64,000 nt of DNA from Christiangramia sediminis (lineage in GTDB: Bacteria; Bacteroidota; Bacteroidia; Flavobacteriales; Flavobacteriaceae): NCBI RefSeq assembly GCF_020552705.1, contig NZ_JAJBZG010000004.1:1-64000 (forward strand). The letters run 5' to 3'. Position numbers and translations under genes: made by a program. Below, in pieces: positions 17,497-27,088 of the stretch (its first letter is position 1; the number at the start of each line of letters is the position of its first letter). The notes beneath the pieces were generated by a model. It was not told where the DNA came from. It saw only the letters and a list, made by a program, of their open reading frames with translations, and did not search any database.

Positions 17497-17847
17497 ATGA
17501 TAGATAAGGTAGACGAATTCAATTCGTACCGCGCCAAAATGAACGACAAGATCTTGTCTGAAAATAATAAAGTTTTAAAACGAATTTTTAACTTAGATAC
17601 CAATGCCTTTGCTGAAGGTGCTCTGGATAAAAAGACTAAGGAGCTTCTTGGCCTTGTAGCCTCAACTGTTCTAAGATGTGACGATTGCGTGAAATATCAT
17701 CTGGAAGCAAGTCATAAAGAAGGCATCTCCAGAGAAGAAGTTATGGAAACTTTGAGTATAGGAACTCTTATTGGAGGAACCATTGTAATCCCGCACTTGA
17801 GAAGAGCATTTGAGTACTGGGAAGCTTTGGAAGATAATAAGCAATAA
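17497..17847 (+). CDS. Carboxymuconolactone decarboxylase/AhpD-like protein
   Basis: 116 residues forming one CMD domain. The redox motif CDDCVKYHLEASH (near residue 67; CxxC plus a His) is that of AhpD-type alkylhydroperoxidases, so a thiol-peroxidase role is more likely than a decarboxylase role. It sits between tatC and lptB with 3- and 43-base gaps and is probably co-transcribed. The substrate is unknown. Confidence 0.85.
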   Translation: MIDKVDEFNSYRAKMNDKILSENNKVLKRIFNLDTNAFAEGALDKKTKELLGLVASTVLRCDDCVKYHLEASHKEGISREEVMETLSIGTLIGGTIVIPHLRRAFEYWEALEDNKQ

Positions 17848-17890
17848 TTACGGTATAGTTTCTGTGTTATCAGAAATATAAAATCAGTTT

Positions 17891-18631
17891 ATGAAATTAC
17901 GTGCTGAAAATCTTGTCAAAACATATAAAGGAAGGGATGTTGTTAAAGGCATTTCAGTAGAAGTGAACCAGGGAGAGATCGTGGGATTACTGGGACCAAA
18001 CGGTGCGGGTAAAACCACTTCTTTCTATATGATCGTGGGTTTGATAAAACCTAACAGTGGTGATATTATTCTGGACAAACAGCAGATCACTAAATTTCCA
18101 ATGTATAAAAGGGCTCAGCACGGAATTGGATATCTCGCCCAGGAAGCTTCGGTATTCAGAAAACTTAGTATTGAAGACAATATTCTGAGCGTTCTGGAAC
18201 TTACCAGCATGTCTAGGAAAGAAAGACTTATGAAAATGGAATCTCTAATTGAAGAATTCGGATTAAATCATATCCGGAAAAATCGTGGAGATCTTTTGAG
18301 TGGTGGTGAACGTCGAAGAACTGAGATTGCCAGGGCTCTGGCTACCGATCCTAATTTCATTTTACTCGATGAACCTTTCGCCGGAGTAGACCCGGTGGCG
18401 GTAGAAGATATTCAGCGAATTGTGGCGCAATTAAAAGATAAGAATATCGGCATCCTGATTACCGACCATAATGTACAGGAAACTCTTGCTATTACAGACA
18501 GAACTTACTTAATGTTCGAGGGGAGTATTCTAAAACATGGAATTCCGGAAGAACTTGCCGAAGATGAAATGGTACGTAAAGTATACCTGGGCCAAAACTT
18601 TGAGCTGAGAAAGAAAAAGCTTTTTACTTAA
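17891..18631 (+). CDS. lptB: LPS export ABC transporter ATPase LptB
   Basis: 246 residues, a single ABC ATPase. Walker [10 protein letters not shown] near residue 37, signature [16 protein letters not shown] near 138, Walker [14 protein letters not shown] and the switch His in TDHNVQ. The LptB hallmark start [20 protein letters not shown] and the segment [19 protein letters not shown] separate it from other ATPases. It powers the LptFG permease (one copy at 8274). Its 3' end overlaps pssA on the other strand by four bases. Confidence 0.95.
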   Translation: MKLRAENLVKTYKGRDVVKGISVEVNQGEIVGLLGPNGAGKTTSFYMIVGLIKPNSGDIILDKQQITKFPMYKRAQHGIGYLAQEASVFRKLSIEDNILSVLELTSMSRKERLMKMESLIEEFGLNHIRKNRGDLLSGGERRRTEIARALATDPNFILLDEPFAGVDPVAVEDIQRIVAQLKDKNIGILITDHNVQETLAITDRTYLMFEGSILKHGIPEELAEDEMVRKVYLGQNFELRKKKLFT

Positions 18632-19377
18632 TCTACTGTTCTTCTATTCGAAATAATCGATAAAAGTACATAGAGTAATAATATCACTGGTATCGCTATA
18701 AATTTCAGGAAGATTATCAAAACTATACAACTGATTATAAAGAAATAGCGCAGTTTATTTTCTTTAAAACCCCAGTCGGAGAACTTTAAAGCGAACAAAG
18801 GAAGTTCAGCATTCAGCAAATAACAGCTTATCAAAGTTAAAACTACCAGAAACCATTCATTCAATAAAAGACCCGAAATAAAAGGCCCCGGCTGGTAAGT
18901 AAGAATTAAGGGTAAGCTCAAAATTAATAAAGCATTGGCTGGAGTTGGCAATCCAATAAATGAATCTGTCTGTCGCTCATCTACGTTAAATTTTGCTAGT
19001 CTATAGGCCGAAGCTAAAATAATCAGCAATCCTATTAAAGCGAATGGCTTCATCTGTATATCGAATACTGAAGAGTTCCAGTCAGCACCCAATCCGCCAC
19101 TGGCGGGTAAGGCTTTAGTCATTAACTGGTACATCACGATACCCGGCACTACTCCACTGGTCACCACATCGGCAAGAGAATCCAATTGAAGGCCCACTTC
19201 ACTCTTTACATCTAAAAGACGAGCTGCCAGGCCGTCAAAAAAGTCAAAAAATATTCCTGCAGCCACAAAAATTGCCGCCAGCACCAGGTTTCCTTTTACT
19301 GCAAAAATAACGGCAAGGCTTCCGCTAAACAGGTTGAGAAGCGTTATAAGATTGGGGATATGTCTTTTAATTCCCAT
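18628..19377 (-). CDS. pssA: CDP-diacylglycerol--serine O-phosphatidyltransferase
   Basis: 249 residues. It makes phosphatidylserine, precursor of phosphatidylethanolamine. The CDP-alcohol phosphotransferase motif DGxxAR...G...D...D is complete (DGLAARLLD, then GLQLDSLAD, residues about 49-71) in the first of about seven hydrophobic segments. The start [19 protein letters not shown] is typical. It is convergent with lptB, sharing four bases, so the two transcripts overlap at their 3' ends. Confidence 0.93.
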   Translation of the reverse strand: MGIKRHIPNLITLLNLFSGSLAVIFAVKGNLVLAAIFVAAGIFFDFFDGLAARLLDVKSEVGLQLDSLADVVTSGVVPGIVMYQLMTKALPASGGLGADWNSSVFDIQMKPFALIGLLIILASAYRLAKFNVDERQTDSFIGLPTPANALLILSLPLILTYQPGPFISGLLLNEWFLVVLTLISCYLLNAELPLFALKFSDWGFKENKLRYFFIISCIVLIIFLKFIAIPVILLLYVLLSIISNRRTVD

Positions 19378-19495
19378 GGATTGGTTTTAGTTAGAATTCA
19401 CTAAGCTACTATTTTGAATTTAAAAACTTCTAAAAATTTGTTATATGTTGTCAGTAATCCGCAAGGAAAAGTTTTAATATACTTACTGCGTGGAA

Positions 19496-19577
19496 GAGAT
19501 TTCTCCCTACGGTCGAAATGACAACTTAGAATATAAACTGTCATTTCGAACGCAGCAAGAGCGAAGTGAGAAATCTC
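19496..19577. repeat. Head-to-head dispersed repeat pair
   Basis: The left copy GAGATTTCTC...TCGAAATGACA and right copy TGTCATTTCGA...GAGAAATCTC are in opposite orientation around 15 bases, so a transcript would fold into a long hairpin. It is the clearest copy in the window of the family also seen at 13288, 21532, 62383, 62557 and 62614. Confidence 0.75.
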
Positions 19578-19700
19578 ATTAAACTATTATCAACTTACGC
19601 TGAACTTTTTTCAGCATTTCTTTATAATAACTCCTTAAAAGACAAACCATGAACAATGACTATAAATTCACATGCTTATCTTATAATTGATACCTGGTAA

Positions 19701-19730
19701 TTGGTAACTGAACAGAGTTTCCTATTTTTG
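19701..19730 (+). promoter_or_regulatory. lnt promoter
   Basis: TTG (19701-19703), 19-base spacer, TATTTTTG (19723-19730), 16 bases before the lnt ATG. Confidence 0.55.
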
Positions 19731-19746
19731 AACACAGCTCTGCTCT

Positions 19747-21339
19747 ATGAAGAATTTTATTTATGCTAGTCTAACCGGAATCTTCCTGGCCATTTCCTGG
19801 CCTACCTACGGTTTTCCGTTATTTATATTTTTTGCTTTTGTCCCGCTGCTTTTAACGGAATTTCAGATAAGGAACCATTCAAAAAGCCGTATAAAACTGA
19901 AAGTCTTTGCGCTATCCTACCTGAGTTTTTTCATCTGGAATCTTATCACCACTTATTGGGTATCGTATTCTACGCTATTTGGAGGAAGCTTTGCCGTACT
20001 GGCAAATTCCCTTCTGATGGCCCTGGTTTTTTTACTCTACCATATCGTCGCTAAACGTACAGGCTTCAGTGCTGCTTCAGCCTTTCTGGTAAGTATATGG
20101 ATGGTCTTTGAAAAAATTCACCTCAACTGGGATTTCTCGTGGCCCTGGTTAAATCTCGGGAATGTCTTTTCTGAATATATCAGCTGGGTCCAATGGTATG
20201 AATTCACGGGAACTTTTGGGGGAACACTATGGATCTGGCTTGCCAATATTGCCATTTTTAAGGCCCTACTTCAGTATAGAGAATTCAGGGAAAAAAGCAT
20301 CATCTACAGAGCTGTTTTTAAACTTGCCCTACTCATTCAAATTCCAATTACTGGCTCGCTCATCCTTTACTACAATTACCAGGAACCTAAAGAAACCCTG
20401 GATGTCGTCATCCTGCAACCGAATATTAATCCCTATACTGAAAAGTATAACACTACCGATACCAGAATTGGTGAGCTGCTATTCGATCTTAGCAAAAAAT
20501 CGCTAACCGATTCTACCAATCTTATCATTGCCCCGGAAACCGTCTTTGCCGATGGTACCCAACTTTCAAATTTCAATAACTCTGAAGCTGTATTTTTCGG
20601 AAGGCAGATTAGCAGGATTCAACCCGAACTTAGTTTTCTGGGAGGTCTCAGTATGTATGATCGCTTTAGTGATCCCGCAAAAGTCAGAAAACAAACAAAC
20701 CAACTGGGGCCTAATGACTGGTATGATGACTATAATTCTGCGTTTCTGGTTAAAAATAATACTGATAATACTCAGCTTTATCATAAATCTAAACTCGTGG
20801 TAGGGGTCGAAAATTTCCCGTATCAGAATATCCTAAAACCTATACTGGGCAATATCATGATAGATCTTGGTGGTACCGTTGCTATGAAAACAACCCAGGA
20901 AGATCGCGAAGTATTATGGCTGAATGATAGCATTGGTACGGCTCCTATAATATGCTATGAATCGGTTTACGGTGAATATGTTACCGGCTATGTGCAAAAC
21001 GGGGCTGACTTTCTTAGTATTATTACCAATGACGCCTGGTGGGGTGATACACAAGGTCATCAACAACACCTAAGCTATGCAAGATTACGCGCTGTTGAGA
21101 ACAGACGTTATGTGGCCAGAAGTGCAAATACGGGTATCTCTGCTATTATAAATGCCCGGGGAGATATTGTTCAGAAACTTGGCTACGAAGAAAAAGGCAG
21201 TATCGTTGGCAGTATCGGACTCCTCTCTGAAAAAACATTTTATGTAAAGTATGGCGATTATATTCCCAGAATTGCTCAATTCCTGGCGCTTTTTATTTTT
21301 CTCTTTTCTATAGTTAAATTCAGAAGAAACCGGCCGTAG
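19747..21339 (+). CDS. lnt: Apolipoprotein N-acyltransferase
   Basis: 530 residues: about six N-terminal membrane segments (1-205), a nitrilase-type catalytic domain (about 215-505), and a last membrane helix. The catalytic triad can be placed: Glu in IAPETVFADG, Lys in YHKSKLVVG followed by the essential Glu of VENFPYQ, and Cys in PIICYESVYG. NDAWWGDTQGHQQHLSYARLRA is conserved. It adds the third acyl chain to lipoproteins in the inner membrane. A heptamer tandem repeat begins on the first base after its stop codon. Confidence 0.93.
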   Translation: MKNFIYASLTGIFLAISWPTYGFPLFIFFAFVPLLLTEFQIRNHSKSRIKLKVFALSYLSFFIWNLITTYWVSYSTLFGGSFAVLANSLLMALVFLLYHIVAKRTGFSAASAFLVSIWMVFEKIHLNWDFSWPWLNLGNVFSEYISWVQWYEFTGTFGGTLWIWLANIAIFKALLQYREFREKSIIYRAVFKLALLIQIPITGSLILYYNYQEPKETLDVVILQPNINPYTEKYNTTDTRIGELLFDLSKKSLTDSTNLIIAPETVFADGTQLSNFNNSEAVFFGRQISRIQPELSFLGGLSMYDRFSDPAKVRKQTNQLGPNDWYDDYNSAFLVKNNTDNTQLYHKSKLVVGVENFPYQNILKPILGNIMIDLGGTVAMKTTQEDREVLWLNDSIGTAPIICYESVYGEYVTGYVQNGADFLSIITNDAWWGDTQGHQQHLSYARLRAVENRRYVARSANTGISAIINARGDIVQKLGYEEKGSIVGSIGLLSEKTFYVKYGDYIPRIAQFLALFIFLFSIVKFRRNRP

Positions 21340-21399
21340 TGTGAAGTGTGAAGTGTGAAGTGTGAAGTGTGAAGTGTGAAGTGTGAAGTGTGAAGTGTG
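21340..21399. repeat. Heptamer tandem repeat (TGTGAAG)8
   Basis: Eight perfect copies of TGTGAAG from 21340 to 21395 plus a partial copy. It starts directly after the lnt stop TAG. It marks the left edge of the polysaccharide locus; a different heptamer repeat marks the right edge at 62254. Confidence 0.95.
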
Positions 21400-21731
21400 T
21401 TAAGTTGTTTATTCAAGAATCATTTCGCAAACTTTTTGGGCATTCTTCCAACTAAATTTCCAACAACGTCAACCTGAGCGTAGTCAAAGGTCGAATAAAA
21501 ATGGCCAATTACTTTACTTCTTATTACTGTTGAGATTTCTCCCTACGGTCGAAATGACTTAGAGACGAAAATCCTTTATAATTCCAAATAAAAAAAAGCT
21601 TTTGGCCTCATTTCGGATACGCAGTAAAGCCGAGTCAGAAATCTTCTTTTAATTGTCACTGCATGGAAATGAAATGACCGAAGCAGTCTCAATTCCTCCT
21701 GCAAACTGATCACTGTGAACTGCCTACTGAA
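21400..21731. repeat. Intergenic repeat cluster between lnt and the polysaccharide locus
   Basis: A gap of about 330 bases without genes. It holds an element near 21467-21493 (CGTCAACCTGAGCGTAGTCA), a clear GAGATTTCTC...TCGAAATGAC copy at 21532-21558, and a diverged reverse copy at 21608-21645. lnt and the next gene are convergent here; no convincing terminator was found. Confidence 0.65.
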
Positions 21732-23126
21732 CTACTGTCCCCTAAAGAAAATGACCGTACTTAATGTCTTCAGCAAAATACTAAGATCCAGAAAGATCCC
21801 GCGATGCTTAATATAATAAAGATCGTACTGTAACTTCTCCAGACTGTCCTCATAGCAATCTCCGTAATTAGCCATGACCTGGGCCCATCCGGTTAATCCG
21901 GGTTTAATGATATGCCTGGTATCATAGAACGGAATAAGTTTTGATAGATCCCTTACAAATACCGGTCTTTCCGGTCTTGGACCAATTAAACTCATCTCCC
22001 CCTTTAAAACATTATAGAATTGTGGAATCTCATCTATACGTGAACGCCGCAGAAACCTGCCAAACTTTGTGATCCTGTAATCGTTCTTTTGAGCATACTG
22101 CGGTCCCGTTGCCTCCGCATCCTTGGTCATCGTTCTTAGCTTCAGAATATTGAAAATAACCCCATTCTTTCCTACGCGTTCCTGACTGTAAAAGAGCTTC
22201 CCCCGGTTAGCTGTTAAATTTCCCAGGATGATCAGCGGACTAATAATAATCCCAAAAACAAGACCTAATAATGAAATAAAAATATCAAAAACCCTAAAGA
22301 CCAGAATATAAAACTTGTTCTGGTTACTTCTGCTAAACGGAAAATATCTGTAGAAATCTTTGTCTACATTCTGTACGGGAATCCTTCTGGTGATCTCTTC
22401 ATATACCTGCGTATAATCACGAATGGGAAAGCCTTTTTTCAAAAGATCGCTTAGCTGATTATATAAATTCAGCATCAATCCCTTTTGATAGGCACTGGCT
22501 ACCACGACTTCATTAATATGATTTTCCTTTATCGCATCCTGCAGCTCTTCTACCTCAAAACGCAGAAGATCTTCTCTTTCTAATTCGGTTTTAAATCTCT
22601 GATCGGTATTGATATACCCTACCACAAAATAATTAGGATCAGACTTCTGTAAAGATTCAGCAATTAATTTGATATCGAAAGAATCGCCCACTACCAGGAC
22701 TCTTTTATAAAATCTGGGGGAGGAAATAAGGTTGATATAAAGAAATCTCCAGATAAGAAGGGCTCCGGCAACCGAAAGAAAGAAGAACAGGATCTGCAAG
22801 CGGTTTTCCGGTAAGCTAGGCGTTAAAAACGGGGTAAGCATATAAAACAACACCGTTAAACTGGTTGTTAACAATACATTTTTAAGTACACTGTCAAATC
22901 GGTCGGCCTTTTGAAGGTCGTAAAGTTCAAAGATACTCGCAAACAAATTAAGGTAAACCAGAAATACGAGGGTCCATGTCCAGTTATGGCTATCTATACT
23001 GAAATAATCAAATTTAAAAATGATTCCCACCACGGCTAGGGTCAACAAAACCGCCACCATATCAAAGAGTCGCAAAAGTATTTTCCGCTCTGATATTTCG
23101 AAATGAAAAAGGGGTTTCTGAGACAT
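21732..23126 (-). CDS. Undecaprenyl-phosphate sugar phosphotransferase (WcaJ/WbaP type)
   Basis: 464 residues. Four N-terminal membrane segments (about 14-125), a Rossmann-like cytoplasmic domain (CoA-binding-like, about 140-260), a membrane hairpin near 285, and the C-terminal polyprenyl phosphotransferase catalytic domain with ILKLRTMTKDAEATGP, FLRRSRIDEIPQFYNVLKG and MSLIGPRPERPVFV. It loads the first sugar-1-phosphate onto the lipid carrier, starting repeat-unit assembly at the cytoplasmic face. The sugar cannot be told from sequence. It is the last gene of the minus-strand glycosyltransferase run. Confidence 0.93.
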   Translation of the reverse strand: MSQKPLFHFEISERKILLRLFDMVAVLLTLAVVGIIFKFDYFSIDSHNWTWTLVFLVYLNLFASIFELYDLQKADRFDSVLKNVLLTTSLTVLFYMLTPFLTPSLPENRLQILFFFLSVAGALLIWRFLYINLISSPRFYKRVLVVGDSFDIKLIAESLQKSDPNYFVVGYINTDQRFKTELEREDLLRFEVEELQDAIKENHINEVVVASAYQKGLMLNLYNQLSDLLKKGFPIRDYTQVYEEITRRIPVQNVDKDFYRYFPFSRSNQNKFYILVFRVFDIFISLLGLVFGIIISPLIILGNLTANRGKLFYSQERVGKNGVIFNILKLRTMTKDAEATGPQYAQKNDYRITKFGRFLRRSRIDEIPQFYNVLKGEMSLIGPRPERPVFVRDLSKLIPFYDTRHIIKPGLTGWAQVMANYGDCYEDSLEKLQYDLYYIKHRGIFLDLSILLKTLSTVIFFRGQ

Positions 23127-23164
23127 TACTGGTTAGGTTTCCGCTCGGGATAAATATATAAACT

Positions 23165-24172
23165 TTAACCTAGCAATTCTAACCAAAGTTCCTTTACCTG
23201 TGTCCAGTTAAATTTTTCAGCTTGTTTTCTTCCTTTAGTACTTAAACTTTCAGCAAGTTCCGGATTTTCTAGCAGTCTGTTTATGGCTAACGTCATCGAT
23301 TCCACATCCCTCGGTTTTACCAGAAGTCCGTTCTCTCCATGTGTGACCAGGTAGGGAATTCCGCCTACATCTGTAGAAACCACAGGCAATCCCAGGGCCA
23401 TCGCTTCAATAAGACTTACCGGTGTATTGTCTATTAGCGTGGTATTGATAAAAATATCATAGTCTTCAGAGACTTTTATCCATTCCGCCTTGCTGAGTTT
23501 TCCTTTAAATTGAATATTCAGACCTTTATCTTCTGAAATCCCTTTTAATTTGTGCAGACTCCCATCCTTATCTGGCCCAACCATGCAAGCCTCAATTTCA
23601 GGATAAACAAGGGATAGCTTTACCATGACCTCTAAAAGCATTTCAGGATGGTAAACCTTATCAAAGGCCCTTACCCATAATAATTTAGGTCTCACAGAAC
23701 TCCTTTTTTTAAAATCATAAGCTGAAAGCTCAATAGAATTAGGTAAAAAAACCATATTCCTGAACTGAAATCTTTTCAGTTTGTCTTTCAAAAAATGCGA
23801 GGGTACCACATTCGCTTTCGCATTTCTGAAAATATCCAGGATTTTTGTGGAAGACCTGGCAAACCTGTCTTCCAGATTCCCTCCATGCAGAATAAAAATA
23901 TACGGAGTATTAAAAAGCTGACAGGCCTTCGCGCTCAAAACAGCATACCAGAAATTGGAAGTACTATAGGTATCTATCATCACCAGATCTACATTCCTTT
24001 TCAGGAGTACGCTTCCCAGCATATGCATTAACCTCAGGGCCTTATTTTTAAAAGAGGAAACCGAATCTATTTTATATCCATCAGCTTTCAGCAACGGAGT
24101 AAGTGTATCAATACTCGTAGGAGCGCCCCCATGCTTTTCCAGTTTATTTCCTAAATAGAGAATTTTTTTCAA
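23165..24172 (-). CDS. Glycosyltransferase family 4-like protein
   Basis: 335 residues, GT-B fold. N-terminal acceptor half starts KKILYLGNKLEKHGGAPTS; the C-terminal nucleotide-sugar half has RPKLLWVRAF, the EX7E-type segment SLIEAMALGLPVVSTDVGGIP, and NGLLVKPRD. Cytosolic, adds one sugar to the lipid-linked glycan; donor unknown. It is a close paralog of the product of 24654, sharing the order and wording of nearly every block, so the pair arose by duplication. A 38-base gap separates it from the phosphotransferase gene. Confidence 0.88.
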   Translation of the reverse strand: MKKILYLGNKLEKHGGAPTSIDTLTPLLKADGYKIDSVSSFKNKALRLMHMLGSVLLKRNVDLVMIDTYSTSNFWYAVLSAKACQLFNTPYIFILHGGNLEDRFARSSTKILDIFRNAKANVVPSHFLKDKLKRFQFRNMVFLPNSIELSAYDFKKRSSVRPKLLWVRAFDKVYHPEMLLEVMVKLSLVYPEIEACMVGPDKDGSLHKLKGISEDKGLNIQFKGKLSKAEWIKVSEDYDIFINTTLIDNTPVSLIEAMALGLPVVSTDVGGIPYLVTHGENGLLVKPRDVESMTLAINRLLENPELAESLSTKGRKQAEKFNWTQVKELWLELLG

Positions 24173-24653
24173 GAGCGTCCTAAACTTTTTTAAATATATT
24201 AACTTAATAATAAAAACGATTATTTTTTTTGTTTGTCCGTAAAGTATCCTTAACTAAAAAAGAACGTCATTCTGAACTTGTTTCAGAATCTCATTTCAAT
24301 GTAAATCAATACTATATAGAGACCCTGAAATAATCTCGATAAAAATCGGGACAGGCTGACGAAAGAATTTTTAGGATAAAAAACGGATATGCATAATTTT
24401 TTTTAGTTTTTAATCGGCCTATCGAAAATTTATCTTCAAATTTGAAGTGATCGCACCGTGAAATTTTTGGCTGTTTGAGCCATAGGAATTATTTTTCTTA
24501 CCTGAATTTTTGAGGCGAGTTCCTAAAATTTAGGTGCTGAGCGATAAATTTAGTTAAGTTTCGTAAGTGGATTTTTTATTTCTCCTGAGCTTGTCGAAGG
24601 AACAGGCGATGGAAAAAATGAACAGTAATAATTTTTTAAGATAAAATTGTTCA
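24173..24653. other. Repeat-rich gap between two paralogous glycosyltransferases
   Basis: 481 bases without a gene. 24266-24292 (CGTCATTCTGAACTTG, then TTTCAGAATCTC) and 24581-24606 (CTCCTGAGCTTGTCGAAGGA) resemble dispersed Flavobacteriia repeats. Between about 24410 and 24570 lies a stretch rich in AAATTT-type words that reads like another interspersed element, with no open frame. Confidence 0.55.
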
Positions 24654-25667
24654 TTAATTAAGAACTTCGTTCCACTGGTCTTTTATATTATCCCAGTCAA
24701 AAGTTTCAACTTTTTCCCTCGCATTCATACATAATCTCTCTCCTTTTTCGGGATTCTCCAGGATCTCGGAAATTTCTCTCACCATGGCCTCTTCATCTTC
24801 TTCGGGAACCAGCACCCCGTCATGATTATTCTTGATCAACATGGGCATTCCTCCCACATCAGTACTGATAATAGCCAGTCCCAGGCTCATTGCTTCGATC
24901 ACACTAATAGGCGTATTATCTATGGAAGTGGTATTAATAAAAAAATCATAGTTAGTAGAAAGTTGTGCCCAGTGCTTCTTTTTAAGCTTCCCGGTAAAAC
25001 GGACATCCAGGTTATATTTTCTGGCTAGTTTTTTACAGGCAGCCATACTCCCATCCTTTTCCGGGCCTACCATACACAAACTCGCCCCGGGATATTTTTT
25101 TTGTAATCTGCTTAAAACATTTAAGGCCATTAGCGGATTGTAGCGTTTTTGAAAACGTCTTACCCACAAAAGTTTTGGTCTGAACTTCTTTCGTTGTTTA
25201 AAAGGATATTTATCAGTCCTGATCGCATTGGGGATGATCTGGGTATTCTCGAATCCGTAGGATCTAAAGATATCGTAGAGGAATTTAGAGGGCGCTATAT
25301 TTGCCTTCGCCTTTCCAAATAAACTCTGACTGAATTTTTTGGAATTTTCCAGTCTGTCTGGCAAATTTCCACCATGAAGTATAGGAATATATTCCAGATC
25401 GAACATTTCACAGGTTTTTCCAACCAGGTAAGCATAATAGAAATTCATCGCCCCGTAGGTGTCTATTAGAACTATGTCTGTAGAATTTTTGTACTTAGCT
25501 ATAAGTCCTAGCATTTCAGCAAGTCTAAGCGCCTTATTATTCCTTGTGGAAGCCGTTTTAACCTTATAGCCCTCCTTCCTTAGCATTTTACTAAAAAAGG
25601 AAATATAGGTAACTGTAAAACTATTGACCTGCAAGTCGTTTCCTATGTACAGGATTCTTTTTTTCAT
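24654..25667 (-). CDS. Glycosyltransferase family 4-like protein
   Basis: 337 residues, GT-B fold and clear paralog of the 23165 product: KKRILYIGNDLQ, VLIDTYGAMNFYYAYL, HGGNLPDRLENS, PKLLWVRRFQKRYNP, INTTSIDNTPISVIEAMSLG and STDVGGMPML match it block for block. The start is fixed by that alignment, so its first 47 bases overlap the end of the upstream polymerase-like gene, an unusually long overlap. It likely adds a sugar in the same polymer. Confidence 0.88.
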   Translation of the reverse strand: MKKRILYIGNDLQVNSFTVTYISFFSKMLRKEGYKVKTASTRNNKALRLAEMLGLIAKYKNSTDIVLIDTYGAMNFYYAYLVGKTCEMFDLEYIPILHGGNLPDRLENSKKFSQSLFGKAKANIAPSKFLYDIFRSYGFENTQIIPNAIRTDKYPFKQRKKFRPKLLWVRRFQKRYNPLMALNVLSRLQKKYPGASLCMVGPEKDGSMAACKKLARKYNLDVRFTGKLKKKHWAQLSTNYDFFINTTSIDNTPISVIEAMSLGLAIISTDVGGMPMLIKNNHDGVLVPEEDEEAMVREISEILENPEKGERLCMNAREKVETFDWDNIKDQWNEVLN

Positions 25668-26946
25668 CTACTATATATAATAAAGCAAGTCCATATACAA
25701 ATGCCGGCAAAGCAATACGCATGGCGGAGTGGTTGATGGTTAAAAACCAAAAAGCCACGAAAGCCATAAAATAATAATTGTTCTTGAACTTGAACCAGAA
25801 AACTATTGGGACAAATATAAGAATTAGGATCGCTAATAATCCGAATATGCCATGTTCAGATAAAAGTCTGCTTATTTCATTATGAGATGCAGTCTCAAAA
25901 CCTGTAGCTTCACTACGATATTCTTTAGCCTTTCCCACTCCTACGCCAATAAAGGGATTTTCGTAAAATCCCTGAAGTTCGCTAACTATTAATTCAGTTC
26001 TGCCAGTAGTAATATCATCTTCTAATTTGCCTGCGGCATCTCTGTTGGTATACCGATAATCAATAAGACCCTGTGTAAAAATTGAGGTTATAAACCAGGT
26101 TACAAATACTGCAGTAAATAAGAATATTATCTTTTTATTAATACTGGATTTCCCTTTACTAGACTGATTGTAATAGTAAAAAATCAAAAATAAAATAATA
26201 CAAATTAAAGCAGTTATAACGCCTCCACGAGAAAAGGTGACAATTGCCCGATAGCTTATCATTCCAAATAAAATTAAATCTATAAGATTAATTATTGGCA
26301 CTTTAATAATAAATAGCCGCGTGGCAAGAAGGAATGCACCAAGCCCCATCACTGTTGATATTTGGTTCGGACCAAAATAACCCGAGGCTGCATAATTAGA
26401 GTTGGTTCCACTGGATAATGACTCTCCTATACTCGGTGTATAAAGAAATAAATAAAACATATGACATACCAATGGTAAAAGCAAGAACATTAAAATATAA
26501 TTGAATTGCACCCCTGTGATCTTTTTATAATAACAGTATAAAGCTGCTATGCCCAGACAAACAGGCCCTGCCAGGTTAAAAGCTACTGCTTTTCTAAAAA
26601 CCACCTCATAATCCAGAGTTTGAGACGCCACAAGGATTCCAGGTATTAATATGATAAGATAGATCCAGAAAGGTGTTGTTTTAATAGAAGCACCTTTAAA
26701 AAACATACCTATTAATAAGAATAGGATTACCGAATATTTTCCCGTTTCATAGAAAATAATTCCTTCGGTCATTCGAAAAAGAACTTCAGCTCCTGAAATA
26801 TATGCTGCTGCCATTAAAGCTTCATTGTTCTTGTTTTTTCGAATAATAATAAATAGAATCCAAAAAATCCAAATGGCAGAAAATATAATGGTCGCGGAAG
26901 GACGAAATGAATAAAGTATTAATGCGATTACAAAATGTAAAAGCAC
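25621..26946 (-). CDS. O-antigen polymerase/ligase-like membrane protein (Wzy/WaaL type)
   Basis: 441 residues with about 11-12 hydrophobic segments and one large periplasmic loop (about 290-345). The loop-flanking segment GVGVGKAKEY followed by SHNEISRLLSEHGIFGLLA is characteristic of the Wzy_C family, which includes O-antigen polymerases and ligases. It would either polymerise repeat units at the periplasmic face or ligate glycan to lipid A core. Sequence alone does not separate Wzy from WaaL. Its 3' end overlaps the next gene by 47 bases. Confidence 0.82.
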   Translation of the reverse strand: MLLHFVIALILYSFRPSATIIFSAIWIFWILFIIIRKNKNNEALMAAAYISGAEVLFRMTEGIIFYETGKYSVILFLLIGMFFKGASIKTTPFWIYLIILIPGILVASQTLDYEVVFRKAVAFNLAGPVCLGIAALYCYYKKITGVQFNYILMFLLLPLVCHMFYLFLYTPSIGESLSSGTNSNYAASGYFGPNQISTVMGLGAFLLATRLFIIKVPIINLIDLILFGMISYRAIVTFSRGGVITALICIILFLIFYYYNQSSKGKSSINKKIIFLFTAVFVTWFITSIFTQGLIDYRYTNRDAAGKLEDDITTGRTELIVSELQGFYENPFIGVGVGKAKEYRSEATGFETASHNEISRLLSEHGIFGLLAILILIFVPIVFWFKFKNNYYFMAFVAFWFLTINHSAMRIALPAFVYGLALLYIVDEKKNPVHRKRLAGQ

Positions 26947-27088
26947 TAACTGTATATATTGTATTTGGGTGAGATTTTTAATGTCTTAAAACTTTATTTT
27001 ATTCGATTAAATCTAGTTGAAATAACTATGATCTTATCTTTAGAATTCAAAAAAAATAGTAGGTTACACCTTGTTTACATATAATAGA

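Larger units (their letters stand above)
19378..19746. other. Intergenic region pssA-lnt with repeats
   Basis: 369 bases between divergent pssA and lnt. It contains the inverted repeat pair at 19496-19577, a weaker element near 19598-19622 (CGCTGAACTTTTTTCAGC), and the lnt promoter at 19701-19730. Nothing coding was seen. Confidence 0.7.

Noticed and set aside
21340-21399. CRISPR array
   Set aside because: The unit is 7 bases without spacers; it is a simple tandem repeat. The same holds for 62254-62330.
24410-24570. Possible pseudogene between two GT4 genes
   Set aside because: No frame longer than a few dozen codons and no protein similarity recognised; more like repeat DNA.
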